DNA of 64,000 nt from Cyanoderma ruficeps (taxonomy: Eukaryota; Chordata; Aves; Passeriformes; Timaliidae), in assembly GCA_008694505.1 (NCBI GenBank), contig VZDJ01001050.1, positions 1 to 64,000 on the forward strand. The letters are read 5' to 3'. Both the position numbers and the translations under genes were made by a program. Below the pieces are notes generated by a model that worked only from the letters and a program-made list of their open reading frames with translations, made no database searches and was not told where the DNA came from. Below, in pieces: positions 1-11,093 of this stretch (its first letter is position 1; each line of letters starts with the position of its first letter).

Positions 1-475
1 CTTTCCTGTCTCTTCTGAAGAGCTTGTAGCCATCAAGTTCAGTGCTTCAGCTGTGTGAGTCATCCCACCATGTTTCTGTGATGGTGACTACATCATAGCT
101 ATGCTGTTGCACCATGACCTCCAGCTCTTCATGCTTGTTACCCATGCTGCGTGCACTGGTATACATGCACTTCAGCTGGGCTGCTGGTTTCACCCCTAAC
201 TCAGGCTTAGCACCCTTGGGCCTGCTTGCAGGTAGCCCAGCTGCATCCCCTTCCCCCTTCTAACCTAGTTTAAAGCCGTCTCAACAAGGTCTGCCAGCTC
301 CTGAGCTAAGAACCTTCTACCCTTAACAGAGAGATGTAACCCATCTGGTTCCAACAGAGCAGGTGCTGTCAACGTTGCCCCATGATCAAAGAATCCGAAA
401 TTTTGTCGACGACACCAACCCTTAAGCCACTTGTTAATGATGCGAGTTCTCCTATTTCTTCCATCATATTAGCTA
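1..475 (-). mobile_element. CR1 LINE fragment: end of ORF1 and start of ORF2, cut by the window edge
   Basis: Read on the minus strand, about 475 to 270 gives the C-terminal part of the CR1 ORF1 esterase-like protein: INKWLKGWCRRQNFGFFDHG, then EPDGLHLSVKGRRFLAQEL, ending at a TAG near 268-270. The DG-HL block resembles the Asp/His catalytic block of SGNH/GDSL esterases. Further on (about 180 to 1) the ORF2 endonuclease start is visible: YTSARSMGNK, ITETWWDDS, DGYKLFRRDR. ORF2 is broken by an in-frame TGA just after WWDDSHS. The element is 5'-truncated near 475 and continues past the left edge. It is inactive. Confidence 0.8.
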
Positions 476-761
476 AAGGAACAGCCAGTAATCAATAATA
501 TGGGGGAAAGCTCCCCAAATCTATTGCCTGGATATGCACTACCAGTGAGTAATTATTACTTAACAGTAAAACTTAAATAATACCTATCCATCACATTTCG
601 CAAGTGACATCTCCTATACATTTCCCTTGTGTATGGATGCATAGGCTGTGGGGTAATATTTTATGCATAGTAAGTAAGAAGTGGAGTACAAGAAAATCAC
701 ATGTTCCATTAATATCTCCTTCTCATCTTCCAGGAATAAACTTAATACCATTTAATTAAGT

Positions 762-827
762 TTACTAACACTTACTCTTTATTTCCCCAACAGATTACTG
801 ACACTTACTCTTTATTTCCCCAACAGC
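762..827. repeat. 33-bp tandem duplication
   Basis: Two copies (762-794 and 795-827) of a unit containing acacttactctttatttccc followed by caacag differ at only a few bases. The unit resembles a plus-strand splice acceptor, but the gene here is on the minus strand and no exon follows. Confidence 0.85.
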
Positions 828-2573
828 TGTGGACATTGACCGTTTTATCCTTTCAAAGTTCAAAACTCATCCCTATAATGATTAAGAAGGAAAGCTGGCT
901 TCGTTTCCAGACAGCACAGCTATTGCAGAGCTTTTGGGTATTGGAACCCTTGGGAAGATGATTAGGGAAAGCATTTTGGGACTGTTTTGAGTAGTCAAAG
1001 TTCTGGCATGAGAGGGCCTTTCTCCTTCAGTCTGTCTTCAGTAAAGAAAGGAAATATTGTGTTCACCCCCCCCTTCCAAAGATTACTGGGACTCTGAATT
1101 TATTCAAAGCCAGGATGAGCCACTGATGTGCAAATCTTGAGATAGAAACAAAAATCTAATAAAAATTACATCTTCTAGTAGGGAAAATGTTAATATTTCA
1201 AGCATAACAAGGGGGTACTTGGAAAGGGAAGACTGATATGCCACAACAAGTCTTAACAGTTCTCGAGAGGAAAGAATAAATGCATATTCCAGGCCAAATT
1301 CAGCTCCCCATTACACCTTTGTAACAGTTTCAGATTGACCATAGCTACAGAAAGGCTCTGAGCTAACATGATAGTACCACGAGAAAAAGTACAAAGCATG
1401 CATCACTTTTTCACTTTCAGACCTGATAAAAACAGCAAAGGCTGTTGATTTTAGGATTCCTTTTCTTTTTTGCAGTCTGATACTTATGGAAAACAATGGT
1501 AAAAATGTCAAGTGAATTTTGCAAGTACTAAATACACTTGAAAATGTAAATTAAAAAAAAATACAGCACTGCCTTTAAAATAGATGTCTATTCTTAAAAT
1601 ATAGGCTATTTTCATGTCTTCATGTTTATCTAACAAAAAACTCTTTAATTTACTGTTGGCATGATGATTAGCCCCAGAAAATGTTTCTAATATTTATTAA
1701 AGATGGAATGTGAATGAAGACTTCAGGTTAAGATCAGATTCTTTGATTTTGTATTTCTGTTTTATTTTACTGAAATCTAACAGAAAAGAGTTGTGGACCA
1801 CAATACTTGGTGTTAAACCAATAAATGTAATGCTTCTAAGGACTTGAAACAGAACAGTATTTCCACTCTAAACACCACATTCAAGGAAGTAAAATCTGCT
1901 TTCAAAATAGATGCCAGATTAAGGATGAGGTGAGGAACAAAATGCTTGGAATAAACTGGAGAAGCCACAGATCAATCTGAATAGATACAAATTTGGTGCT
2001 GAACTATTATGTTATGGTTGACACCATGCTACTGTGTTCACACTATGTAGTGAGGTTACTGGTGGTGAGAAACACTCCCCCAATTTCCTGTCATAGCTTA
2101 TTTTCTCCTTGGCTGACTGAAATGAGAAATGCATGTTAAATGGAATGGAGTCAAATTTCAATTCCATCCTGTATCTAACATAAGCATGAAAAATTGACGG
2201 GTTGTATTCAGATTTTAAAATTAAATCAAACTAAATGAAGGTAGGTAAGATCATGCCTGAAAGTCACATGTATGTAACACCTGTTTGCTGAAGAGTCAAA
2301 ACTGACAGACATGTCTTTGCAGTTCCTCTTATAGGGAAAGATCTTTCAATATACTAAAAACATTTAACTATTTGCTATTATGCAAATTGTTTCTCATTGC
2401 TTTCACATACTGAATGAAATAAAATTTATAAAAAACCAATGGAATCTGAAAAAATATTGAAAGAAAGAAATAAATAATGTTTGTATAAATACAACTTCTA
2501 TTTGTAATTTTTTAGGAAATGCAGATAACATGAATTTATGCTAGACAAGGAAAACCATGTATTTAGGAATTCT

Positions 2574-2769
2574 TGAAATAAGCCAATTCAGTTGATATCA
2601 CTTAGAAAAAAAAGAAGGCATTTTAAATAACTACCTATGGGTGCCAAGGTGCAGTTGAAACATACTATACTAAACATATGACATGGTGTTTAGCAGTTCT
2701 CAAAACATCTAAACTGGGTACCCAGTGCCACACATGTTGGTATTAGATATCACTTACACAGCATTGCAG
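2574..2769 (+). repeat. Inverted-repeat arm 1 (partner 6768-6977)
   Basis: About 195 bp matching the reverse complement of 6768-6977 at roughly 85-90 percent by eye. Shared blocks include tgaaataagccaattcag, cagttgaaacatactatact and tttagcagttctcaaaacat. Similarity stops near tgaaataagcc on one side and agcatt on the other, so it could be two copies of one old interspersed repeat or a local inverted duplication. No coding potential. Confidence 0.8.
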
Positions 2770-5700
2770 ATATACAAGGTATTCAACAAAAATTGAGTTA
2801 GGCTCATTCCCAGCCCCACAGTGGTTGTAAAAAATGTTCCCAAATACCTACAGACACATGGTGGGCCCATTAAAAGGCAAAAGAACTTTCAGGCTCTGGT
2901 AGTTAATACTGTTTCCTAAAACTTAGTCTGACAACAGAAATCCTACACACTGAGCTTCATGTATTAATAAGGACTCTTCTGAATACAATCAGCAACGGCA
3001 AATCAAAAATCAACGCCTACAGCAAACTCAACCACCTAAGCTAAATGTGATCGGTTTATTAAGTTCATGACAAAAATGGGAAAGGAGTTAAACAGTAAAC
3101 TTCAATCTCACCATTGCCACAGCTCCAGGTTACCTGTTTATTTATGGGAGAAAAATGGCAGTCAGATGAGACTTGTGGAACAAGTGCTGAACAAGAGTAC
3201 AGCACAAGGAGTTCAACAAAAGACAGAACAAGAGCTTGCACATAATGCAATTACCAAGTTGCAAATATCAGTGCTGCTGTAGAAATTTTTCTATATTTCA
3301 CAACCCAATATAAACTTGCTACCTTTTGAAACAGGATCTCAGGCAACTTCCTGTGGCACTTGGAAAATAAAATATGCAGAACAGAGGAGGTAGAGGGCAG
3401 ACAGGTTTGGGAAAGGCAATGATGCTTGCTCCAGAGGGGCTGTAACTTCTGTCCTGAAGATTTGAGAACTATCATAGAGGGAGAGGTTGTTTCAAATCTT
3501 GTAATTGAGAAGTCCTTTAGTCAACTTCTCAGAAATTTCATAGTATTTCAAACTCCCTTACTCTAGAATAAATCTCAGGTTTAACAAGAGTCTAAAAGAT
3601 CTTTTATGAGATGGAAGCTAGCAGAATGAGCCATCTCCATATCCGGACACCTGCAGCAAGTCTGATATTCCTATTTACCTACCAAGATTTGTCTCACTGG
3701 AGCTCTGCATTACTTTCATTAGAAAAAAAATCTAGGTCAGTGATTCAAGTAAATCTTACAGACAAAAGTTCAGGTGCTGCAACTCTTACAACAAACTCAA
3801 AATTAGCAGATGTTGCCCCAGAGGTGAGTGAGATTGTTTTATATGGAAGCATTTTCAACCACTACTGTAGATCAGTGGTTGTCAGATTAGATTATTCATG
3901 GCATAAAACAGCAGGCAGGAAAAAAACTCAAAGCAGCAGATTGCCTGAAGGACATCACTCTTTTGACTCTGTGTTCAGAGCTTGGCAGTGGCTGGATTAG
4001 CGTCTGATTGACTAAAAAACAAACACTGTTTTAGTGTAGTCAAAATGTTCAACCTTTCAGAGGTATCATAATGTAATTTTAACCCCAAATGATCACAGTG
4101 TCTGTTTGCAAAAGAAAAGCCATACATTGCAATGCAATACTACAGTGTAGTCCGACATACTCTGCTGTAATCCGATGTAGAAGGAAGATGCTGAAACACT
4201 CTATTAACTTTATACAATATTTAGGATATCATCAATGTGATAGTGTCTGATGAGAATAAAATTCAAAGATAATGGCACAATATTGATATTAATTTTAATT
4301 TTAGTCTTTGCAGAAAGGTTATGTATCTACTTGGGAATTCTCACAAATGTTGTGACAAGGTAGACTTTTCACTGAGACAAAAATAGAAAGGAATAGATAA
4401 CACAATTAAAAGGACAGAGTATCCCATGAATGTACCTGATACTTTGTTCTCATTGCACTAAACATAATGTTAATATCCAATAACGTTGCTGAAAAATATT
4501 CTTTAGCATTAAAACTTCTTTTCAAACATGATGGCCAGTTTATAACAGAGAATGAGGAGAAAAAAAATAACATCCTGCAAAATAACTTCTCAGATAGTCA
4601 TGATTTTATCTGAATCCTACTACACAGATTCTGCAGCTGTCTTTTTCCTTAAGGGAAGCACAGATGCCACTTTAGCTGTAATTAGTAATGAATTTTTTTT
4701 TTTTTTTGCTGGCTTTGTGCAGATTTCAAATTATTTTGCACTTCTGCTTCAAATTTTAATATAGCAGTAATTCCCAAATATAGGAAAATTTCCAACAGGT
4801 TTATGGTAGAGATGGGAAGAGCAAAGGGGAATTAAAAGAAAACACATTTTCAAGAAGATATACTCTTACTCTAGAGTATATCACCAAACATTGAAAGCAA
4901 TTTGTAGTGATGAGAGCAGTTGTGTTCATTGAGATAATTCATTACTTTTTACACTGATTTTGAACAAGTGTCAGTCCTGTGAGAGCCAGACATTGTGGCA
5001 CAGTACTTAGCAAGCAATTGCAGCATCAGCTTCTCTGGCTGTGCTTGAAAGAGTTTGATCTTGACATTAATATATCTGTCTGATTCTTCTCCTAAAGTAG
5101 TCAGCTGTACATTTGGTTCACTATAATGCACCCAAGATCATGCAAAAATCTCTAGGTTAATTTTTCTGTCCGCTGTCATGTCTAGATAACCTTTAAACCT
5201 ACTGGCAAATACTAATAGGCTTGAAGAGATCCCCTCTGCAATGATTAAAAAAACTGACCCCACCCTGAACTTGGGTTTGGCTCCAAGGCACTTGGGAATT
5301 TAAATAAGTAATTTATTCATACTCAAAAGGCTGGCCATTGCAAGCAAGGTGACTCTTTTTTTATTCTGCTTTCTGTTTGATCTTCTGGGAACCTAAGCAA
5401 TTCTACTAGAAAATGAGAGGGATATGCTACTGCCAGTAAAAGAAAAATGAGAGTGAAATACAGTAAATTTGGTACAGAGAAATCATTTGTATCTTTGAAG
5501 TGAAAAGTTTTTGTTATCACTTTGTCTTAAAAACAGCTGCATTTTGAATATTGATATTTGCAGAACAAGACCTTGTTGTTGTCCAACTGGTCATCTTCTG
5601 AAGCAGTAGTGAAATTGGGAGCAAAACTGCTCTGATTCTGTGGTCGTTTGGGTAATGTATAAAATCAGAAAGAGACTTGATTTTTAGGACTATGTTTGCA

Positions 5701-6058
5701 GTGCTGACAGTAAAATCATGTTCAAGTAATCATACTTTAATTGTGAAGGCACATAAGTGGCTGCTCAATGACCCTTGCAATGAGAAGGAAAACCTCCAAA
5801 CTGGGTATCTGTGTTATAACACTGATCTTTATATTCCACAACTCCTCTGAAATTTAAGTAGAAGAAACCCACAGCAGATGAATCCAGACAGCAAGTTAAT
5901 AATTTCACATGGTTGAAATGATGGTGGATGCATTGCACAAATCTACTTTGTAAAATGTTGTAGTTCATTTAAGTTCCATTGTTAATGGACTGTTCTATAT
6001 CCCTTTGTGTCCCTGAATTAATGGTTTTGTCCTGAAAGTTGTTTCCACCCTCTGAGCT

Positions 6059-6330
6059 GTCAGTTGCCCCTAACCCAACCTCTTTTTCCTGAATGTTCTA
6101 AGTCAATACTTCCCTTGGGCCAACACCTGTCTAAATCCATCCCAGGGGGTCCCCTAATCCTGGACACCCCCACTGATCCAAGTGACCTGTTCTCCTCCCA
6201 CTGTTTTCCCATTGCTTCCTGAAGTATAAAACTCCTCCTTGTTCTTCTCCCACCATGGTTACTATTATGAAACTGGTGTTTAATGAAGAATTGACTCCCG
6301 TTTTTCTTAAACTTTGGCAAACCCATGCAT
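6059..6330 (+). mobile_element. Probable degraded ERV LTR
   Basis: The stretch has the layout of an LTR promoter/R region: C-rich U3-like sequence, a TATA box (tataaa, 6225-6230), then about 57 bp later aatgaa (6282-6287), which looks like a decayed AATAAA signal, followed by a T-rich U5-like tail. The ends and target duplication could not be fixed, so coordinates are approximate. The minus-strand open frame over it is not a gene. Confidence 0.5.
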
Positions 6331-6767
6331 GACTTTATCTAGGTTTCTAACACAATTTTTCATCTTCGTTATCTTTAATTCCTGTAAAATAAGATGATTA
6401 CCCAGAGCTTACTTATCACTTGTTTTCTTCACATTTCATTCTGTTTCTTTGCACATATCCTATTTTTCTTTGCTACTCAACAAATCCTTATATCCCTAGA
6501 TTTCCAAATGCATGTTTAATTCAATGCTTTTTGAGTCCTGAGAGATACCAGTGCCTAACAGTAGCCACAAACATGGGGTCTTACACATAGTAATTTATAT
6601 ACCCCAAGTTCTTATACAGGACATCCAGAGAATGTAGAGCCAACACCTCAACATAATAAATTATGAAAGACTTAGCAGGATTAAAGTTAATTGAGTGGGT
6701 AGTAGAATGGAAAGGATCTATGGGCAGTTTTGTAATTGACTGGACAGACCATTCCATGCCGATTTAT

Positions 6768-6977
6768 TGTTAGAAAAAATGCTATGTAAGTGATACCTAA
6801 TACTAACATGTATGGCATTAGGTAGCCAGTGTAGATGTTTTGAGAACTGCTAAAAACCATGTCATATGTTTAGTATAGTATGTTTCAACTGCATCTTTGC
6901 AGCCATAAATAGTTATTTAAAATGCCTTATTTTTTTTCTAAGTGATATTGTTATCGACTGAATTGGCTTATTTCAAA
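6768..6977 (-). repeat. Inverted-repeat arm 2 (partner 2574-2769)
   Basis: Reverse-complement partner of 2574-2769, about 4 kb away. It has a few small insertions relative to arm 1, for example extra bases in the gatatcactt region. The repeat family was not recognised. Confidence 0.8.
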
Positions 6978-8540
6978 AATCTGAGAAGATTTTCCTAGGT
7001 TTGCATATAACAAGGCTCAAATTCAAACTGTAACACTCCAGTGAAGTTGAGGGAACTGCCTCGAGAATGAAACTGGCTTGCTATTTTGCAGTTACAACCC
7101 CGTGGAATTTCCTTGCCCATGAAGTGAAGCAACAGGGTACGGGACCACACGGCCAAATGAAATTGATCTGGACATGGTTGTATACAGGCAGTGCAGAGCA
7201 CCCTTTGTCATTCAATTACTGCTTTTAAACAACAAAAACTGCCTGAAACTCATAAGACCTCTTTTTGGAAATCCGAGAGGAAATGGATAAAATAGAGTAT
7301 GACCCAGTCTTAAATCAATGAGCACAATAAAACCATAATCTAAATTATTTAGTCAATGCTAATAAATACCTATGATTTTCCCAACTGACGACTATTTCAG
7401 TGCAGTTTTTGTGCAAGCAGAAATGTAATCCAGAGCTGCAAGCTAAATGCCATTGCAAATGTATGCAGATACTTGGAAAAGTAAACTACAGTGAACTAAA
7501 AACCTAAATAGAATGTGTCCATTGTAAAAATAACATCTTAAAATCACTATTAAATGTGAGGAAAGAATGCTTTGGAAGGTGCATAGATGTATTAACACTC
7601 AGGACATCACATCTGCAGAACCCTTGCTGAAAGTTTCAGCTCTCTACCCCTAAAAGAAGAAAAGATAGTTCTGAAATTGTAGGGCTTGACAAATTTTCAT
7701 GGTAGGCAATAATGTATTCATTGGAGAAGCTTTTTGCTATCTGAGCCTGACAATTAATAGAGTTTCAAAGCAGCCTGTGAAATGAAATAGTAAAATAAGT
7801 AAACCCTGAAATTTAGAAGAGAATGAGAATCTCTTTGAAAACAAATCACACCCACAGATCTGAAAAGAGTTTACAGGATATAAAAGAACTTACTGTGTAA
7901 AGAGGGTAAAGATATATGGAAGGCACAAAGGATGAAAAGAAGAAAAGCATTAATTGGGGATGATTTCCTCATATGGCTTCATGCAAACACTGGTTGTGCG
8001 AAATAAGAAAAAGGAATAAAATGAACAGATTGAAACAGAGAGCTTGCAAGATCAAAACATGTAGAGAGGGATAGGCAAAACTATGGAAAAGGCTCTGAAG
8101 AAGAATATACAACATGAGTAGCAGGCATGTGGCAAGGTGACTACCCAAATATTGAAGAAAAATTGAGACAGAACCGCCAACATTTCTCCTTTTCGATCAA
8201 GTAGCACACCAATGTGCCATGTCTCTGTGTCGAGTAAGATTGCCAGTCCTCCAGGACAGAGACATCTTCTTATGGGGTGCTGTATATATATATCAAGGGT
8301 GGCACTATGGAGCCCTTGTTCTGCATGCAGCTTTGGACTAATTTGGACTTTTTTTAAAATAAAAAAAAAAAAAATAAAAATTCTGTGGTCTAAAAAACTA
8401 GATGCATAATTGCAATATGAGGTCTAAAGATGTTGTGGTGCATTTTGGGTTTTGCCAAGTTCTGCATGCTTTAGTTCCTTGTTTTATAATGGTTTGTCCC
8501 TGTACCCCCATGTTCAAACCCCTTTGGTTTTTCCTTAGTT

Positions 8541-8915
8541 ATGGGTCCTGTCCATCACTTTGTAACTGTGCCCAGAAGCCTGGAAAATTCTGGTGGGGCT
8601 GTGGGGTGATTCGGCAAATTCTCGGTTCCCCTCCCTTTTTTATGTATAGAACTGTTCTACTGATTATCCTTTTGTTCTGGGTAACTCCTCCTCCCTTTGG
8701 GATTGGTTCTAGATTGTCCCCTGCCCCTTTACACGTCCTGTGTACTCAAACTGAGACTCGAGAGGGAAAAGACTCACTTCTGTGTGGGCCCTCTGGGTGA
8801 AATAAACCCCCGTTGAAACCCATGTGGGAGTCCTCCTTTCTTCTTCTATGCCATCACTATGTTTCTGCCTGAGGCCAGGACCCACAAAATCAGAAAGGTA
8901 CTGAACTGTACCCTT
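8541..8915 (+). mobile_element. ERV LTR (family shared with 17370-17785)
   Basis: Contains a tatgtata TATA-like site near 8641, AATAAA at 8801-8806, and a U5-like tail containing AGGACCCACA about 80 bp later. Many blocks match the minus strand of 17370-17785 in order: tgggtcctgtc, tcactt, attctggtg, gtgattcggca, then the poly(A) signal at the same distance from AGGACCCACA. The U3 may begin further upstream (up to about 8384); ends and target duplication are unresolved. No retroviral gene is seen, so this looks like a solo LTR. The plus-strand open frame at 8402-8800 is non-coding LTR sequence. Confidence 0.65.
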
Positions 8916-9011
8916 AAATGCATGTTCGAGAAAAGAGCTAGCCGGAAACCAGAACTGAACATCTGCATATAAAGACTTTTAAGTCTAAAAATCTTCAAGC
9001 ACTTGACTTAC

Positions 9012-9146
9012 CTATGAGAGCAGAGCTCCCTGGACTGACAGTCAGTTTTGTTCCTGAAGGAGAAGTCAGCACTGAATGGGTGCTGGGCCCAGCACTGCTA
9101 AGCACTTCTGTCAAATCTTCTAGGTAAGGAAGAGGTCGTGGAGGCT
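9012..9146 (-). CDS. ADAMTSL1: ADAMTSL1 exon J: lead-in to Ig domain 4
   Basis: 135-nt phase 1-1 exon with acceptor ctgttaccag before AGCCTCC and donor CTCATAG followed by GTAAGT. It reads EPPRPLPYLEDLTEVLSS, then SVLTSPSGTKLTVSPGSSALIG, which corresponds to the proline-rich hinge and strand A/B of Ig4. The strand-B cysteine must come from the next exon, beyond the left edge, because nothing resembling it is found in 1-9011. It is the last exon seen in transcription order. Confidence 0.88.
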
Positions 9147-10913
9147 CTGGTAACAGATTGTGAGAATGAAGTGATGAGCAACACTACAGCAGAAAACATC
9201 TTGGGATATAGACCNCCCCAATATATTGCTGCAATTTTTACTGTGCTGCAACACTGCCATTTCAGAGGGGCAGATTAAGCAACTTTGGATAACAACTGAA
9301 ACTCATGTTACTTAAGGTGCTGGAGCAATTATTAAAATAACATCTGGATCAATGACCACAAGCTAAAAAAAATATCTTTGAAGGCTACCACAGAGTTCTA
9401 GTTGATCCTGTTCATATGTGACAGTTATATGGTATCAGGAGATACAGCAGCTTGGAAGCAAATGTATACAGCATAGAAGCCAAATCAAGTGTTCATGACA
9501 ATTAGTCAAAAACTTTTCTTTTCTGCTACAACCTGGATCAAGCCCTAATTAAATATGGTTATAATGCTGCCAGATCATGTGGTATGCTTAGGCAGAATTC
9601 CAAAGGACTAGGAGTTCAGAGCTCAAGAGGATCAGTCTATGCTGAGAACAGCAGGATTTAGTTGTTTACTAATCACAATGCTATTTTAAAAATTGAGGTA
9701 ATGCCTAGCATTCCCAATTCTGTTTGTCATGAAAATGATGTGATGCTTGATTGAAATGAATAGTGGCTTCATCCCCTTTTAGTTAGATCATGGAACACAT
9801 TATGCAAGTTTTCTACTGCTGATAGCATTCAGGAGTACAGGTCAAGGATGCCTGAACTGTTCTGTTCCGTTAAGGAGCTAAAATTGTAATTTGCTTACTA
9901 ACATAAGCAGCTTGCATAACTCACAGTAACTTGACATCTTTAAAAGCTAAGCCATTTACAATGATCAGAAAAGGATTTAGAGATCATCTGGGAGTCTTTG
10001 TTTACAGGCTGAAACTCAACTGATTTTTTTTCCAGATTATTTTTTTAGATTGAGATTCTAGAATCAGTCTGGATTAGAAGGAGAAAAGTGTGAACCTTAA
10101 TTTAGTATTGAAACTGAGAAATCTTACTGTTATACATTCTCTGGAAGCTCACTAGTTATGAAAGATGACAGCTGCAGTGGATGCTCTAATGGTGTTGCCC
10201 CAGTTGTGGAGAACAGGTTTCAAAATTTGAGACTTCACCACCAAATGCACTACTAAAGTACTTAAAAAGTCTGGCTGGATCATCCATCTGCCAGGCAAGC
10301 AGAAATGATAGAATATGAGTTACTAGGAAAGGAAACATCTTTCCTGCACTTCCAGTTCCCACCCTTCCACTCATATTTGACAGCAGCCACTCTCTTTCAA
10401 ATCAACCAGATGGGCTTTCTGTCTGGTGTTTAAAAACACAAGGGAAAGTAAAGTTCACTATTCACTGAACTTAGGATGTACGTTTTAGAAGTGCACTGGT
10501 TTTATGCACCTGTTGTGAAGTGGGTCAGTATCACACAGCCTTGGATGGAGAGATGGCTCAGTGAAGACAGAGCACTTCATGGGGGAAAAGTGGCATCACT
10601 CTCATTTTAAGACATGGTTAATAAATGCTTTTCTTGGCTAGCAAGTCTGAAAGAGTTAAACTGAGTATCTTGGGACTGGGAGGTGCAATCCCTGTCCTTA
10701 GACATTTTCTCGTTATCCACTTTCCTTTTACCACTACCTTGCTTCAGCTGATGCTGCCCAGAGTACAAATGGAGACTGATGCTTCTCTTAGAACAGGGCT
10801 GCCTGCATGCCATTTCCCCCTTCCACAAATGTGATTAGTTCCGCCATCTGGATATGCCAGTAGCTACATTACTATTGTTGCAAGTCCAAAATACCAAAAT
10901 ACCCTGGACTTAC
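9147..10913 (-). other. ADAMTSL1 intron between exons I and J
   Basis: 1,767 bp with AG/GT borders. I see nothing in it beyond unremarkable AT-rich sequence and one N. The overlapping open frames on both strands at 10607-10834 are chance frames. Confidence 0.85.
9215..9215. other. Assembly ambiguity (single N)
   Basis: One N within a C-run in the intron just upstream of exon J. It does not touch the exon. Confidence 0.99.
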
Positions 10914-11093
10914 CAAGAACCAACAGCTGGGAGCTTTCAGTTACTTCCCCATGAAGATTAGCTGCCTTGCAGGAGTATAACCCCTGATCGGATAGAGAAA
11001 CATTTGATATTAACAGCAACCCATCACGCAGATGGTGAGTAGAGGACAGCTTGACTTTGTTCTTAAACCAAGTAATTTTTGCTTCAGGAACAC
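10914..11093 (-). CDS. ADAMTSL1: ADAMTSL1 exon I: second half of Ig domain 3
   Basis: 180-nt phase 1-1 exon with acceptor gtttttccag before GTGTTCC and donor GTTCTTG followed by GTAAGT. It reads VPEAKITWFKNKVKLSS, LLLISNVSLSDQGLYSC, KAANLHGEVTESSQLLVL. The ITWF tryptophan and the DQGLYSC cysteine complete Ig3. NVS is a sequon. Splice phases match exons H and J. Confidence 0.92.

Larger units (their letters stand above)
1..9011 (-). other. Intron downstream of exon J (incomplete)
   Basis: No ADAMTSL1 exon was found here, so the next exon lies left of the window. Contents: a CR1 ORF1/ORF2 fragment (1-475), a 33-bp tandem duplication (762-827), inverted-repeat arms (2574-2769 and 6768-6977), an LTR-like element (6059-6330) and an ERV LTR (8541-8915). 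The rest is AT-rich sequence in which I see nothing specific. Open frames here (for example 3611-4000 and 8402-8800) have no recognisable protein character. Confidence 0.7.

Noticed and set aside
3611..4000. 129-codon plus-strand open frame
   Set aside because: No recognisable protein pattern, no neighbouring splice structure; length is within chance for AT-rich DNA of this size.
2574..6977. Inverted-repeat pair as terminal repeats of one large DNA transposon
   Set aside because: No transposase-like frame lies between the arms, the ends show no target duplication, and an LTR-like element sits in between; two separate repeat copies or an inverted duplication fit better.
8402..8800. 132-codon plus-strand open frame
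   Set aside because: It overlaps LTR sequence with TATA and poly(A) signals and shows no viral or host protein pattern.
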